Assembly (NCBI RefSeq): GCF_000758545.1
Contig: NZ_CP009279.1
Span: 2,170,001-2,234,000, forward strand
Direction: 5' to 3'
Length of the DNA: 64,000 nt
From: Paenibacillus sp. FSL H7-0737
GTDB taxonomy: Bacteria; Bacillota; Bacilli; Paenibacillales; Paenibacillaceae
In this document: in pieces, positions 56,561 to 63,963 of the stretch
Numbering within the stretch: position 1 is the stretch's first letter
Layout of the letters: each line of letters opens with the position of its first letter
Notes under the pieces: model-generated
The model's database searches: none
The model's input: the letters and a program-made list of their open reading frames with translations, nothing else
What the model was told of the DNA's origin: nothing
Program-made: the position numbers and the translations under genes

Positions 56561-57682
56561 ATGAAGAGATCACATTGGGCAATCCGCACAGCAGACTCAA
56601 TCATGGCGAGGACACCAAAGCTCTATGAAGATAAAGGCTACAACGGAAGCTGGACGTATGACTATGGTGTCGTATTGAATGGATTTGAATGGCTTTGGAA
56701 GCAAACCGGTGATGCGAAGTATCTGCAATTCATTCAAGATCAGATGGATAACTTTATTCAGGAGGATGGCAGCGTTAAGGGTTATCGACTAGATGAATAC
56801 AATATCGATCACATTAACAACGGGAAATTATTATTTACGCTATATAAAGAAACCAAGCAGGAAAAATATAAACAAGCGGCTACCTTATTTAGAAAGCAGC
56901 TAGAGACACATCCGCGAACCTCGGAAGGTGCTTTTTGGCATAAAAATATTTATCCCTATCAAATCTGGTTAGATGGTCTTTATATGGGCGCGCCTTTCTA
57001 TTTAGCCTACTTGCTAGCTTTTGAAGAAGGGCAGGGGCTTGAAGATGTTACGAAACAATTTATCTTGTGTGAGAAGCATACGAAGGATTCGGAAACAGGT
57101 CTGTTATATCATGCATGGGATGAACAGCGTCTTCAACCTTGGTGTGACCGCGAGACAGGATGCTCTCCAAACTTTTGGGCGCGTTCACTTGGCTGGTATC
57201 TTATGGCTTTAGTAGATGTTCTAGAGTTATTGCCGAGTGAGCATTCCGATTATTCAGAGCTGGTGCGTATTCTAAACGATACTTTATCAGCTGTAAAGAA
57301 ATATCAGGATCCTGAATCTGGCGTCTGGTATCAAGTAGTGAATCTGGGGCAACGCAAAGGGAATTACTTAGAGGCTTCCGCTTCTAGCATGATTGTGTAT
57401 GCTATGGCAAAAGGTATTCGATTAGGCGTATTAGAGGCTAGTTGGTACGAACCGTTAGATCTCGCCTTCCAAGGACTTATCTCAGAGTTTGTTCTTGAGA
57501 CCAAAGAAGGATGGGTCAATTTAAATAAGAATTGCCAAGTAGCAGGGTTAGGTGGAGCAGATCAACGCGACGGCACGTTCGCTTATTACATTAGTGAGCC
57601 TATTGTTACTAACGACCAAAAGGGTGTCGGTGCTTTCTTGCAAGCCTGTGTGGAGTACGAACAATTAAGAGGCTGGATCTGA
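56561..57682 (+). CDS. GH105 unsaturated glucuronyl/galacturonyl hydrolase, second copy
   Basis: GGGGG lies shortly before ATG 56561; an open frame from 56513 has no ribosome site. At 373 residues it is a clear paralogue of the previous gene: D83 (IDHINNGKLLF), D138 (IWLDGLYMG), GLLYHAWDEQRLQPW, FWARSLGWYLMAL and EASASSMIVYAMAKG. It is cytoplasmic. Two copies with different residues around the first aspartate suggest different preferred disaccharides, for example unsaturated RG units versus unsaturated homogalacturonan units. That split is inference. Confidence 0.92.
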   Translation: MKRSHWAIRTADSIMARTPKLYEDKGYNGSWTYDYGVVLNGFEWLWKQTGDAKYLQFIQDQMDNFIQEDGSVKGYRLDEYNIDHINNGKLLFTLYKETKQEKYKQAATLFRKQLETHPRTSEGAFWHKNIYPYQIWLDGLYMGAPFYLAYLLAFEEGQGLEDVTKQFILCEKHTKDSETGLLYHAWDEQRLQPWCDRETGCSPNFWARSLGWYLMALVDVLELLPSEHSDYSELVRILNDTLSAVKKYQDPESGVWYQVVNLGQRKGNYLEASASSMIVYAMAKGIRLGVLEASWYEPLDLAFQGLISEFVLETKEGWVNLNKNCQVAGLGGADQRDGTFAYYISEPIVTNDQKGVGAFLQACVEYEQLRGWI

Positions 57683-57704
57683 TATAGAATAGGAGTGCTA
57701 TAAA

Positions 57705-59066
57705 ATGTCCGTATATAATATTGAGGATTTTGGGGCGCTTAAGAATAGCGGGATGTTAGCGACAGAGGCGATTGCGCATGCGATTGAAGCGGCAAGTGAG
57801 GCTGGTGGAGGAACCGTTTATGTGCCAGCAGGTACTTTCTATACGGGTGCGATTGTTATGAAAAGCAATATTGAATTAAATTTAAATCCAGGAGCGATTC
57901 TTTCATTCAGTACGAATTCGGTGAATTATCCTGCGGTGGAATGCAGATGGGAAGGGGTGAAGCAGCAGGTTCATACGCCTTGTATTCATGGCAAAGGTTT
58001 AGTCAATATATCGATCACCGGAAACGGAACTATTAATGGTAATGGCAAAGCATGGTGGGATGTATTTCGGAACCGCCCTGAAGAGCTCAAGTACCCCCGT
58101 CCGACTTTGATTGGATTTGATAGCTGTCAGCGGGTAACGATTAAGGATGTCTCGCTAGTGAATTCTCCAAGCTGGACCGTTAATCCTGTGGGCTGCTACA
58201 ATGTGACGATTGATAATCTGTCTATTTTGAACCCGGCTGATTCTCCGAATACAGATGGTATTAATCCAGAATCTTGTACGAATGTTCGGATTAGTAACTG
58301 TAATATTGATGTAGGTGATGACTGCATTGCTATCAAAGCGGGAACTGAAGATACGAAAGAGCGCATTCCATGCGAGAATATTACGATCACCAATTGTACC
58401 ATGGTTCATGGACATGGGGGAGTTGTACTCGGAAGTGAAATGAGCGGAGATATTCGTAATGTAACCATTAGTAACTGTGTATTCAAACAAACCGATCGTG
58501 GCATACGAATGAAATCAAGACGTGGACGAGGAGGGACGATTGAAGATATTCGGATCAGTAATATTGTAATGGAAGACGTCATTTGTCCGTTCACACTAAA
58601 TCTATACTATTTCTGTGGACCTCGCGGGAAAGAGAAGTATGTGTGGGATAAAAACCCTTATCCGATTACAGATGAAACGCCATGCTTTAGACGAATTCAT
58701 TTCGCCAATATTACCGCACGTAATGTACATGCATCTGCGGGATTCTTATATGGACTTGCAGAGCAGTATGTATCGGAGATTACTTTTACGAATATTGATA
58801 TCTCCATGGCACACAATGCAGTTCCCGGGCATCCGGATATGATGACAGGGATCGAAAACATGAACAATCGCGGATTTTTTCTGGGCAATGCAAGGGATGT
58901 GCAATTCCATCAGGTGAGCATCGAGAATCATGAAGGGCCTGCTTTTTATATTGAAAATGGCGAAGCCATAGAGATCATGAATTGTCATTCGAAGAACACG
59001 AGCAAGCCAGAAAAACTAGTAGAACAAGTTACAATTTCGCCCACAGAACAGAATGTGTGTCCGTAA
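57705..59066 (+). CDS. GH28 family polygalacturonase / rhamnogalacturonan hydrolase, cytoplasmic
   Basis: TAGGAGTG precedes ATG 57705. The 453-residue right-handed beta-helix has all GH28 catalytic motifs: N182-T-D184, G-D205-D206, H237 in GHGG, and R268-x-K270 in RGIRMKS. The N-terminus YNIEDFGALKNSG is mature-like with no signal peptide, so it acts on imported oligosaccharides, probably from the end of the chain. It lies 22 bp after the second GH105 gene and 11 bp before the alpha/beta hydrolase, inside the operon. Confidence 0.93.
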   Translation: MSVYNIEDFGALKNSGMLATEAIAHAIEAASEAGGGTVYVPAGTFYTGAIVMKSNIELNLNPGAILSFSTNSVNYPAVECRWEGVKQQVHTPCIHGKGLVNISITGNGTINGNGKAWWDVFRNRPEELKYPRPTLIGFDSCQRVTIKDVSLVNSPSWTVNPVGCYNVTIDNLSILNPADSPNTDGINPESCTNVRISNCNIDVGDDCIAIKAGTEDTKERIPCENITITNCTMVHGHGGVVLGSEMSGDIRNVTISNCVFKQTDRGIRMKSRRGRGGTIEDIRISNIVMEDVICPFTLNLYYFCGPRGKEKYVWDKNPYPITDETPCFRRIHFANITARNVHASAGFLYGLAEQYVSEITFTNIDISMAHNAVPGHPDMMTGIENMNNRGFFLGNARDVQFHQVSIENHEGPAFYIENGEAIEIMNCHSKNTSKPEKLVEQVTISPTEQNVCP

Positions 59067-59077
59067 GGGAGGAAACC

Positions 59078-59968
59078 ATGGAGCCTGATAAGCTGAAGGA
59101 ACTGTTAGGCGATCTTCCGACGGATAAACCGATTGCCGTAACTGTGATGAACCAAGAGGAGCGGGACGGATATAGTCTGGAATCCCTTTTACTGGATTTT
59201 AATGGGATTGAACAGGTGCCTGCTTACGTAGCAATCCCTTTACATAAAGAAGGGCCGTTTCCGCTGGTTGTCTTTAATCATTCTCATGGAGGGAATTACG
59301 CGAATGGACGCAATGAGTTTATTCGGAGTAGTCCCTATTTGCAACAGCCCTCTTTTGCTAAAGCGCTAACGGAGTTGGGGTATGCGGCTTGCTGTATCGA
59401 CATGTGGGGATTTAATGAGCGGGGTGGCAAAACTGAGAGTGAGTTAGTGAAGGAAATGCTGTGGCAGGGGCAGGTCATGTGGGGCATGATGCTATATGAC
59501 AATATTCGTATGATAGATTATATGGGCCAACGTGAGGATATTGATACGTCACGAATCGCAACAATCGGCATGTCCATGGGTGGTTTGATGGCCTGGTGGC
59601 TGGCTGCATTAGACGAACGAGTCGGGGTGATTGTCGATATTTGTGGTCAAGTAGATGCGCATACCTTAATTGCGGTAAGAGGACTAGATCATCATGGTTA
59701 CTATTCTTATGTTCCCGGGTTATTGAAGCATTACACAACGCTCGATATTCAAAAGCGGATCGTTCCCCGCCCGCGAATGAGCCTGGTAGGCAGAAATGAT
59801 CGGCTATGTCCCACTGAAGGAGTAGAACTCTTGGATAGGGGGCTGTCCGAAGCTTATCAAACGGCAGGGAAATCAGAACATTGGCAACCTGTCATTTCAA
59901 GTGGTGGGCATATGGAGACCTTAGAAATGCGGACTTTATGGCAGCAATTTTTGGCGAAGCATCTCTAA
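59078..59968 (+). CDS. Alpha/beta hydrolase, probable carbohydrate esterase
   Basis: AGGGAGG precedes ATG 59078; a frame open from 58982 overlaps the GH28 gene and is not needed. The 296-residue protein has the oxyanion-type NHSHGGN (about 67-73), nucleophile S166 in GMSMGG, the acid in VGRNDRLCP (about 254) and histidine in SSGGHMET (about 277). This fits the dienelactone hydrolase or acetyl-xylan-esterase-like group. No signal peptide. Between GH28 and CE8 genes it is likely to remove acetyl or other ester groups from imported pectin fragments; the exact ester is not shown. Confidence 0.8.
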   Translation: MEPDKLKELLGDLPTDKPIAVTVMNQEERDGYSLESLLLDFNGIEQVPAYVAIPLHKEGPFPLVVFNHSHGGNYANGRNEFIRSSPYLQQPSFAKALTELGYAACCIDMWGFNERGGKTESELVKEMLWQGQVMWGMMLYDNIRMIDYMGQREDIDTSRIATIGMSMGGLMAWWLAALDERVGVIVDICGQVDAHTLIAVRGLDHHGYYSYVPGLLKHYTTLDIQKRIVPRPRMSLVGRNDRLCPTEGVELLDRGLSEAYQTAGKSEHWQPVISSGGHMETLEMRTLWQQFLAKHL

Positions 59969-59995
59969 AATCCATAGAAGGGAACTGAACTAACG

Positions 59996-60952
59996 ATGCT
60001 AGTAGTAGGCAAAGAATCCTTTTGTGACTATCACACGATTCAAGAGGCGATAGATTCGCTAGAGTGCGAGCCATCGGGCCAAGCAGATACGCTTTATATT
60101 TTGTCAGGCATCTATAATGAGACAGTTAGGATTTATCGTTCTTATTTAACGATTATAGGGATTGGCCTCGTAGAAATAACCATGAATCATTATGCCAAAG
60201 AGCGTGATGAAGCGGGTAAAGAAATCAATACGTTTGCTACACCAACGTTATTTCTGGGAGGCACCCACCTGGTTTTAGAGAACCTGGTGATTACCAATAG
60301 TGCTGGGCAGGGAGAACCTATTGGTCAGGCGGTAGCCGTTTATGCACATTGTGACCAAACCGTGTTCAGACATTGTACCTTCAAAGGGCATCAAGACACG
60401 TTGTTCACAGGGCCTTTGCCACCTACTCCACGAGAGCGAGGGGCATTCGGAGGCGTTCCGCTGAGAGAACATCATGCCCAGTATCGTCAGTTGTATCAGC
60501 ATTGCTATATAGAAGGAACAATCGATTTTATTTTTGGCGGTGCAACGGCTTATTTTGATCAATGTGAAATCCGCAGTTTACGTCATTATGAGAACAATAC
60601 AGGTTATATAACAGCTGCCTCCACACCCGAGGCACAGCCACATGGTTATATTTTCAAGAATTGCTTCTTAACACCCGACCCTGATATTGCTCCAGTGTTT
60701 CTAGGACGTCCTTGGCGTGAGTACGCTAAGACAGTATTTGTGGGTTGTCAGATGGGTTCGCATATTCATCCTTTGGGCTGGGACAACTGGAATAACTCAG
60801 CGAATGAGCAAACTGTAAGATATCAGGAATTTGGCGTGAAGGATACTGCTAATGTGCGAAAGCAACGTGTTCCCTGGGTGGATTGCTTTGAGGATGGGGA
60901 AGAAGCGCTGGATAAAGAGTTTGTTTTTGCTGGGACGGACTTTTGGAAGTAA
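59996..60952 (+). CDS. CE8 pectin methylesterase, cytoplasmic
   Basis: AGGGAA precedes ATG 59996. The 318-residue beta-helix has the CE8 active-site set: Q133-D134 in GHQDTLF, D177 in GTIDFIFGG, and R238 with W240 in LGRPWREYAKTVFVGC. It starts directly in the catalytic fold and lacks a signal peptide, unlike most secreted pectin methylesterases. It would hydrolyse methyl esters of imported galacturonides, giving methanol. It is the last gene of the pectin operon. Confidence 0.93.
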   Translation: MLVVGKESFCDYHTIQEAIDSLECEPSGQADTLYILSGIYNETVRIYRSYLTIIGIGLVEITMNHYAKERDEAGKEINTFATPTLFLGGTHLVLENLVITNSAGQGEPIGQAVAVYAHCDQTVFRHCTFKGHQDTLFTGPLPPTPRERGAFGGVPLREHHAQYRQLYQHCYIEGTIDFIFGGATAYFDQCEIRSLRHYENNTGYITAASTPEAQPHGYIFKNCFLTPDPDIAPVFLGRPWREYAKTVFVGCQMGSHIHPLGWDNWNNSANEQTVRYQEFGVKDTANVRKQRVPWVDCFEDGEEALDKEFVFAGTDFWK

Positions 60953-60977
60953 TACTGTAATTGATTAGTTTATAAAA

Positions 60978-61027
60978 GAGAGGCAGTCATGGACGAGTGA
61001 GATAAAGTCCTAGGCTGCCTTTTTTAA
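60978..61027 (+). terminator. Bidirectional terminator after the CE8 gene
   Basis: AGGCAGTC pairs with GGCTGCCT (one mismatch), followed by TTTTTT. The reverse strand also ends in a T-rich stretch, serving the small membrane protein gene. Confidence 0.7.
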
Positions 61028-61043
61028 ATGAATGAGCTCTTTA

Positions 61044-61214
61044 TCATTTATTCTTTTGTTTTCTTTCAATATATATCCAAAAGTAATAGATCAACCAAAA
61101 TACCATAGGAACTATTAAAACATAAGGTCTCTGGATTGCTGGAAGAATGTAAAATAAAAATAGCCCAATTAATATCGTTGGTAGCAATAAAATAAAATAC
61201 TTTTTCCAATGCAT
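61044..61214 (-). CDS. Small two-helix membrane protein, 56 aa
   Basis: AGGTGGGG lies just before ATG 61214 on the minus strand. The product begins MHWKKYFILLLPTILIGLFL, has two hydrophobic helices (about 6-24 and 31-50), a short loop with a proline, and ends in a basic tail (ERKQKNK). Clean charge layout, a good ribosome site and a shared terminator support a real gene. The family is not recognised; it resembles the many short orphan membrane proteins of Bacilli. Confidence 0.75.
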   Translation of the reverse strand: MHWKKYFILLLPTILIGLFLFYILPAIQRPYVLIVPMVFWLIYYFWIYIERKQKNK

Positions 61215-61601
61215 TTCTTCCCCACCTTTTGTTTAATACTAAAAAAAATTTTGCTAGCTTTGAGTGTTAATGCCCTTGTATACCAAGATCACTTAATGGA
61301 TAGTCACTACAATTATTAAAATGATTATGAATGTTTTTTCAAGTTAAGTCGAAGGCTAGTTTGTAGTGAATATCTTATTGATAAAATGAATGGTTCTGAT
61401 GCCTATAAATTGATTATCTAATAATATTTCGGCAAATAAAGTTGTAGACTGAGTTAATTGTAGTAACATAAATAGAGGATGGTTAGTTCATTATATGAGC
61501 TAATCTCCTCTATATTTTGTTAGATTGATGAATAAAGGAATGCAGGCGATTCGCAAAGCTAATAATTTAGAGCGTTCCTAATAAAAGATGAGGTATATGT
61601 G
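61215..61601. other. Intergenic region with orphan hairpins, no gene seen
   Basis: No convincing reading frame lies here. TCACTACAA (61304-61312) pairs with TTGTAGTGA (61361-61369). A long hairpin ATAGAGGA...TCCTCTAT (61472-61513), with further pairing inside and ATTTTGTT after it, looks like a terminator with no gene before it on the plus strand. A short non-coding transcript is possible. Confidence 0.35.
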
Positions 61602-62567
61602 ATGCCAAAAAACGATAATATGCTGGCAATCCTATGGATGCTGAATTCGGGCGTTAAAATGACCGCAAAACAAATATCCGAAAAGTTAGAAATAAATATA
61701 AGGACAGTCTATCGGTACATTGATGCGCTAGGTGCCAGTGGAGTGCCTATAATATCCGACACTGGTCATAATGGCGGGTATAGCTTGCTGAATAATTTTA
61801 TCAGAGCACCTCTGCTATTTGATATTGAAGAAAAAAAAGCACTTCTTCATGCTGCTGTTTTTGCAAAAGAAGCCGGATACCCTTTGAGTGAGGCATTAGG
61901 TAATGCGACATCCAAATTGAAAATGTATTCGAATCAGGAACAGGAAGGTGTTCTCAGCCGTCATTTAGCCGGATTTGAAGTTATAAACCGTAAGGGAGAC
62001 CCTTCTATTCAGCCAGTATTGGCGGAATTGGAGCAAGCTGTAGCAAACGAATTCTCTGTAGAAATTGATTATCGCACACGCCGTGATGATCAACCCAAGA
62101 CTAGGGTGATAGATCCCTATGGAATGGTTTACTGGAACAATAAATGGTATATTGTTGCATTTTGCCACCTGAGAAATGAGATTCGCAGCTTTCGGGTAGA
62201 ACGGATTTTACAAATCAAGCGTACTCAAAACATATTTAAGCGTTCCGAAGCTTTTTTGGCTCGGGAATTTTTTTTGCAAAATCTATTACCTGATTTAGTC
62301 GGCAAGGACGGGTTAATTGCTTTAATTATCGAAGGTAGCTCAGAGGCGTTGGATGACTTATGCCTGCATTGGTTTTTGGGGCATCATCTGAAAGAGCGTA
62401 CATCAAATCAAGCAATCTTTTTACTTGAGGAAAAATCAATTCATACCTATGTTCCTAATTTTCTCTTATCCTACGGGAAATCCATTCAAGTAATCGAACC
62501 ACAGAGTTTGAAGGAAAAACTAGTTGGTGTTGTGTCGGAGTTAATGGAATATTATCAACTTTATTAG
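61602..62567 (+). CDS. YafY/DeoR-type transcriptional regulator with WYL domain
   Basis: GAGG eight bases before ATG 61602 supports this start over the adjoining GTG. The 321-residue protein has an N-terminal HTH_11 domain (about 5-60: MTAKQISEKLEINIRTVYRYIDALGASGVPI) and a WYL ligand-sensing domain (about 135-225: VEIDYRTRRDDQPKTRVIDPYGMVYWNNKWYIVAFC and RSFRVERI). A C-terminal WCX-like extension completes it. WYL regulators respond to nucleotides or nucleic acid in some cases; the ligand here is unknown. The DJ-1/PfpI gene downstream may be its target, although a terminator separates them. Confidence 0.88.
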   Translation: MPKNDNMLAILWMLNSGVKMTAKQISEKLEINIRTVYRYIDALGASGVPIISDTGHNGGYSLLNNFIRAPLLFDIEEKKALLHAAVFAKEAGYPLSEALGNATSKLKMYSNQEQEGVLSRHLAGFEVINRKGDPSIQPVLAELEQAVANEFSVEIDYRTRRDDQPKTRVIDPYGMVYWNNKWYIVAFCHLRNEIRSFRVERILQIKRTQNIFKRSEAFLAREFFLQNLLPDLVGKDGLIALIIEGSSEALDDLCLHWFLGHHLKERTSNQAIFLLEEKSIHTYVPNFLLSYGKSIQVIEPQSLKEKLVGVVSELMEYYQLY

Positions 62568-62602
62568 CTTCACTGACAGTGGATGTCAGTGAAGTCATTT
62601 TA
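62568..62602 (+). terminator. Intrinsic terminator after the YafY-like gene
   Basis: CTTCACTGACA pairs perfectly with TGTCAGTGAAG over five bases, followed by TCATTTTAT. Confidence 0.75.
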
Positions 62603-62614
62603 TAATGATGATAA
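62600..62614 (+). promoter_or_regulatory. PerR-box-like operator
   Basis: TTATAATGATGATAA matches the Bacillus PerR box TTATAATNATTATAA at all but one position. An overlapping TGATAATCATT (62609-62619) also resembles half of a Fur box. It lies about 60 bp before the DJ-1/PfpI gene. Confidence 0.45.
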
Positions 62615-62673
62615 TCATTGATTACCGATGGTTGGTATCACTTGATGAATTATAAAATAAGGAGAACTTGCAA

Positions 62674-63300
62674 ATGAATAATACGGTATATCTTTATGTG
62701 TTTGACACAATGGCAGACTGGGAAATAGGCTACTTAACTGCCGAACTGAACTCGGGAAGATATTATAAAAAGGGGCTGGCCCCATCAAAAATAGTTACCG
62801 TGGGAATTGATAAGACTCCAGTAACTACAATGGGTGGATTGAAAATACGGCCTGACATCAAATTGGATGAGTGCAGCATTGAAAGATCAGATCTATTGAT
62901 TTTACCCGGTGGAGATACATGGACAGAAACCATTCACCACCCCCTCTTAAAAATCGCTGAGAGGTGTTTAAGGGAAGGGATATGGGTTGCAGCGATTTGT
63001 GGTGCTACAATGGGACTTGCCCAGACAGGATTGCTGAATTCACGTGGGCATACAAGCAATGATCTGGAATACCTTAAAATGATCTGTCCCACTTATACAG
63101 GAGAAAAGTATTACAAAATGGAGTCTGCTGTAACTGATGGAAAACTGATCACAGCATCTGGAATAGCTCCGTTGGAATTTTCTGCACACATCTTGAAAGC
63201 TTTGGATGTGTTTTCTCCAAAAACATTAGACGCCTGGTATAGCCTGAATAAGACTAGTGATTCTAAATATTACTATGAGTTGATGAATTCAATACAATGA
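62674..63300 (+). CDS. DJ-1/PfpI-family protein
   Basis: AAGGAG about nine bases before ATG 62674 selects this start. The 208-residue protein has the DJ-1/PfpI glutamine-amidotransferase-like fold: E17 in FDTMADWEIGYL, LLILPGGDTW, and the nucleophile elbow WVAAICGATMGLA with C109, followed by GHTSND. Relatives act as deglycases, proteases or chaperones in stress; which applies here is unknown. A PerR-like box upstream suggests peroxide control. It is monocistronic. Confidence 0.85.
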   Translation: MNNTVYLYVFDTMADWEIGYLTAELNSGRYYKKGLAPSKIVTVGIDKTPVTTMGGLKIRPDIKLDECSIERSDLLILPGGDTWTETIHHPLLKIAERCLREGIWVAAICGATMGLAQTGLLNSRGHTSNDLEYLKMICPTYTGEKYYKMESAVTDGKLITASGIAPLEFSAHILKALDVFSPKTLDAWYSLNKTSDSKYYYELMNSIQ

Positions 63301-63469
63301 AGGTATCAGCATTAATATGGACAAAATGCCACATGAGTAACAATATAAATGTTCGTTCAACAGGAATTCTAACGGAGTACGATAGTTAAGCATAAAGGGT
63401 TAAGGTACTTAAATCTATCGTTTTTTGAGTGGAACATCTCGTCACTTCCCACGAAAGGAAGAGGGCATC

Positions 63470-63690
63470 GTGATAGCTCTTTTTGAAGCAGAGCAACGCT
63501 CTTGCTCCGCGACTTATTGAGGCTAACGACAATATCGTCCAGCAGTTTTGGCGTTTGTACTACCGCCGCGATCCGTTCGATGACGTAGCTTTCAGCGTGT
63601 CGTATATTCGATGCGCGACAAGCGTTGCCCCGCACTGAGGGCATCTCATGAGCCCCGTCAGATAGTATGACTTTGCTCCCTTAAATTTTC
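63470..63690 (-). pseudogene. Remnant of a large serine recombinase (zinc-ribbon and C-terminal region)
   Basis: Reading the minus strand, one frame gives YYLTGLMRCPQCGATLVAHRIY, the start of the recombinase zinc ribbon. After a deletion the next frame gives HAESYVIERIAAVVQTPKLLDDIVV and SLNKSRSKSVALLQKEL, the segment normally found after the second CxxC pair. The second half of the zinc ribbon, the catalytic domain and the C-terminal coiled coil are absent. It is a dead fragment of an integrase of the phage or cassette type. Confidence 0.65.
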
Positions 63691-63711
63691 AAAAAAAAAT
63701 TTAAGGAGCAG
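63674..63711. repeat. A/T-rich inverted repeat between two gene remnants
   Basis: GCTCCCTTAAATTTT and its near-complement AAATTTAAGGAGC flank a run of A. It lies at the junction of the recombinase remnant and the CD3324-like remnant. Confidence 0.5.
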
Positions 63712-63718
63712 AGCTATC

Positions 63719-63868
63719 ATAAAATATGTAAATGCAGATATTATCTTTCCGGAAGAGTTGCTAAAAGAAATTCAGAAGTACATTCATGGCCGCATGGTTT
63801 ATGTCCCGACCCCTGAAAAGTTGCATAAAAAATGGGGATTCACTTGTAAGTCACATCAAGCTTTCTGA
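63719..63868 (+). pseudogene. Truncated CD3324-family gene with ATA in place of the start codon
   Basis: The frame reads (I)KYVNADIIFPEELLKEIQ then KYIHGRMVYVPTPEKLHKKWG, which is the N-terminal half of CD3324-family (Mor-like helix-turn-helix) proteins. AAGGAG lies ten bases upstream, but the codon in the start position is ATA. After KKWG the sequence no longer fits and stops within a hairpin at 63866. The whole C-terminal DNA-binding half is missing. Confidence 0.6.
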
Positions 63869-63880
63869 TGTGGCTTTTTG
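63852..63880 (+). terminator. Intrinsic terminator after the CD3324-like remnant
   Basis: CACATCA pairs with TGATGTG over seven bases, followed by GCTTTTTG. Confidence 0.7.
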
Positions 63881-63884
63881 TGTA

Positions 63885-63907
63885 GAATTTGATTTTAAAT
63901 CAAATTC
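63885..63907. promoter_or_regulatory. Perfect 11-bp-arm palindrome, candidate operator
   Basis: GAATTTGATTT-T-AAATCAAATTC is a perfect inverted repeat with a one-base centre. It contains TTGATT, which could be the -35 box with TATTTT at 63912 as -10 (17-bp gap). It lies 57 bp before the gene starting at 63964. Confidence 0.5.
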
Positions 63908-63963
63908 AGTATATTTTCAATCAGCACCTTTTGATACCATAAAAGTAAAGGGGGAGAGGTTAT

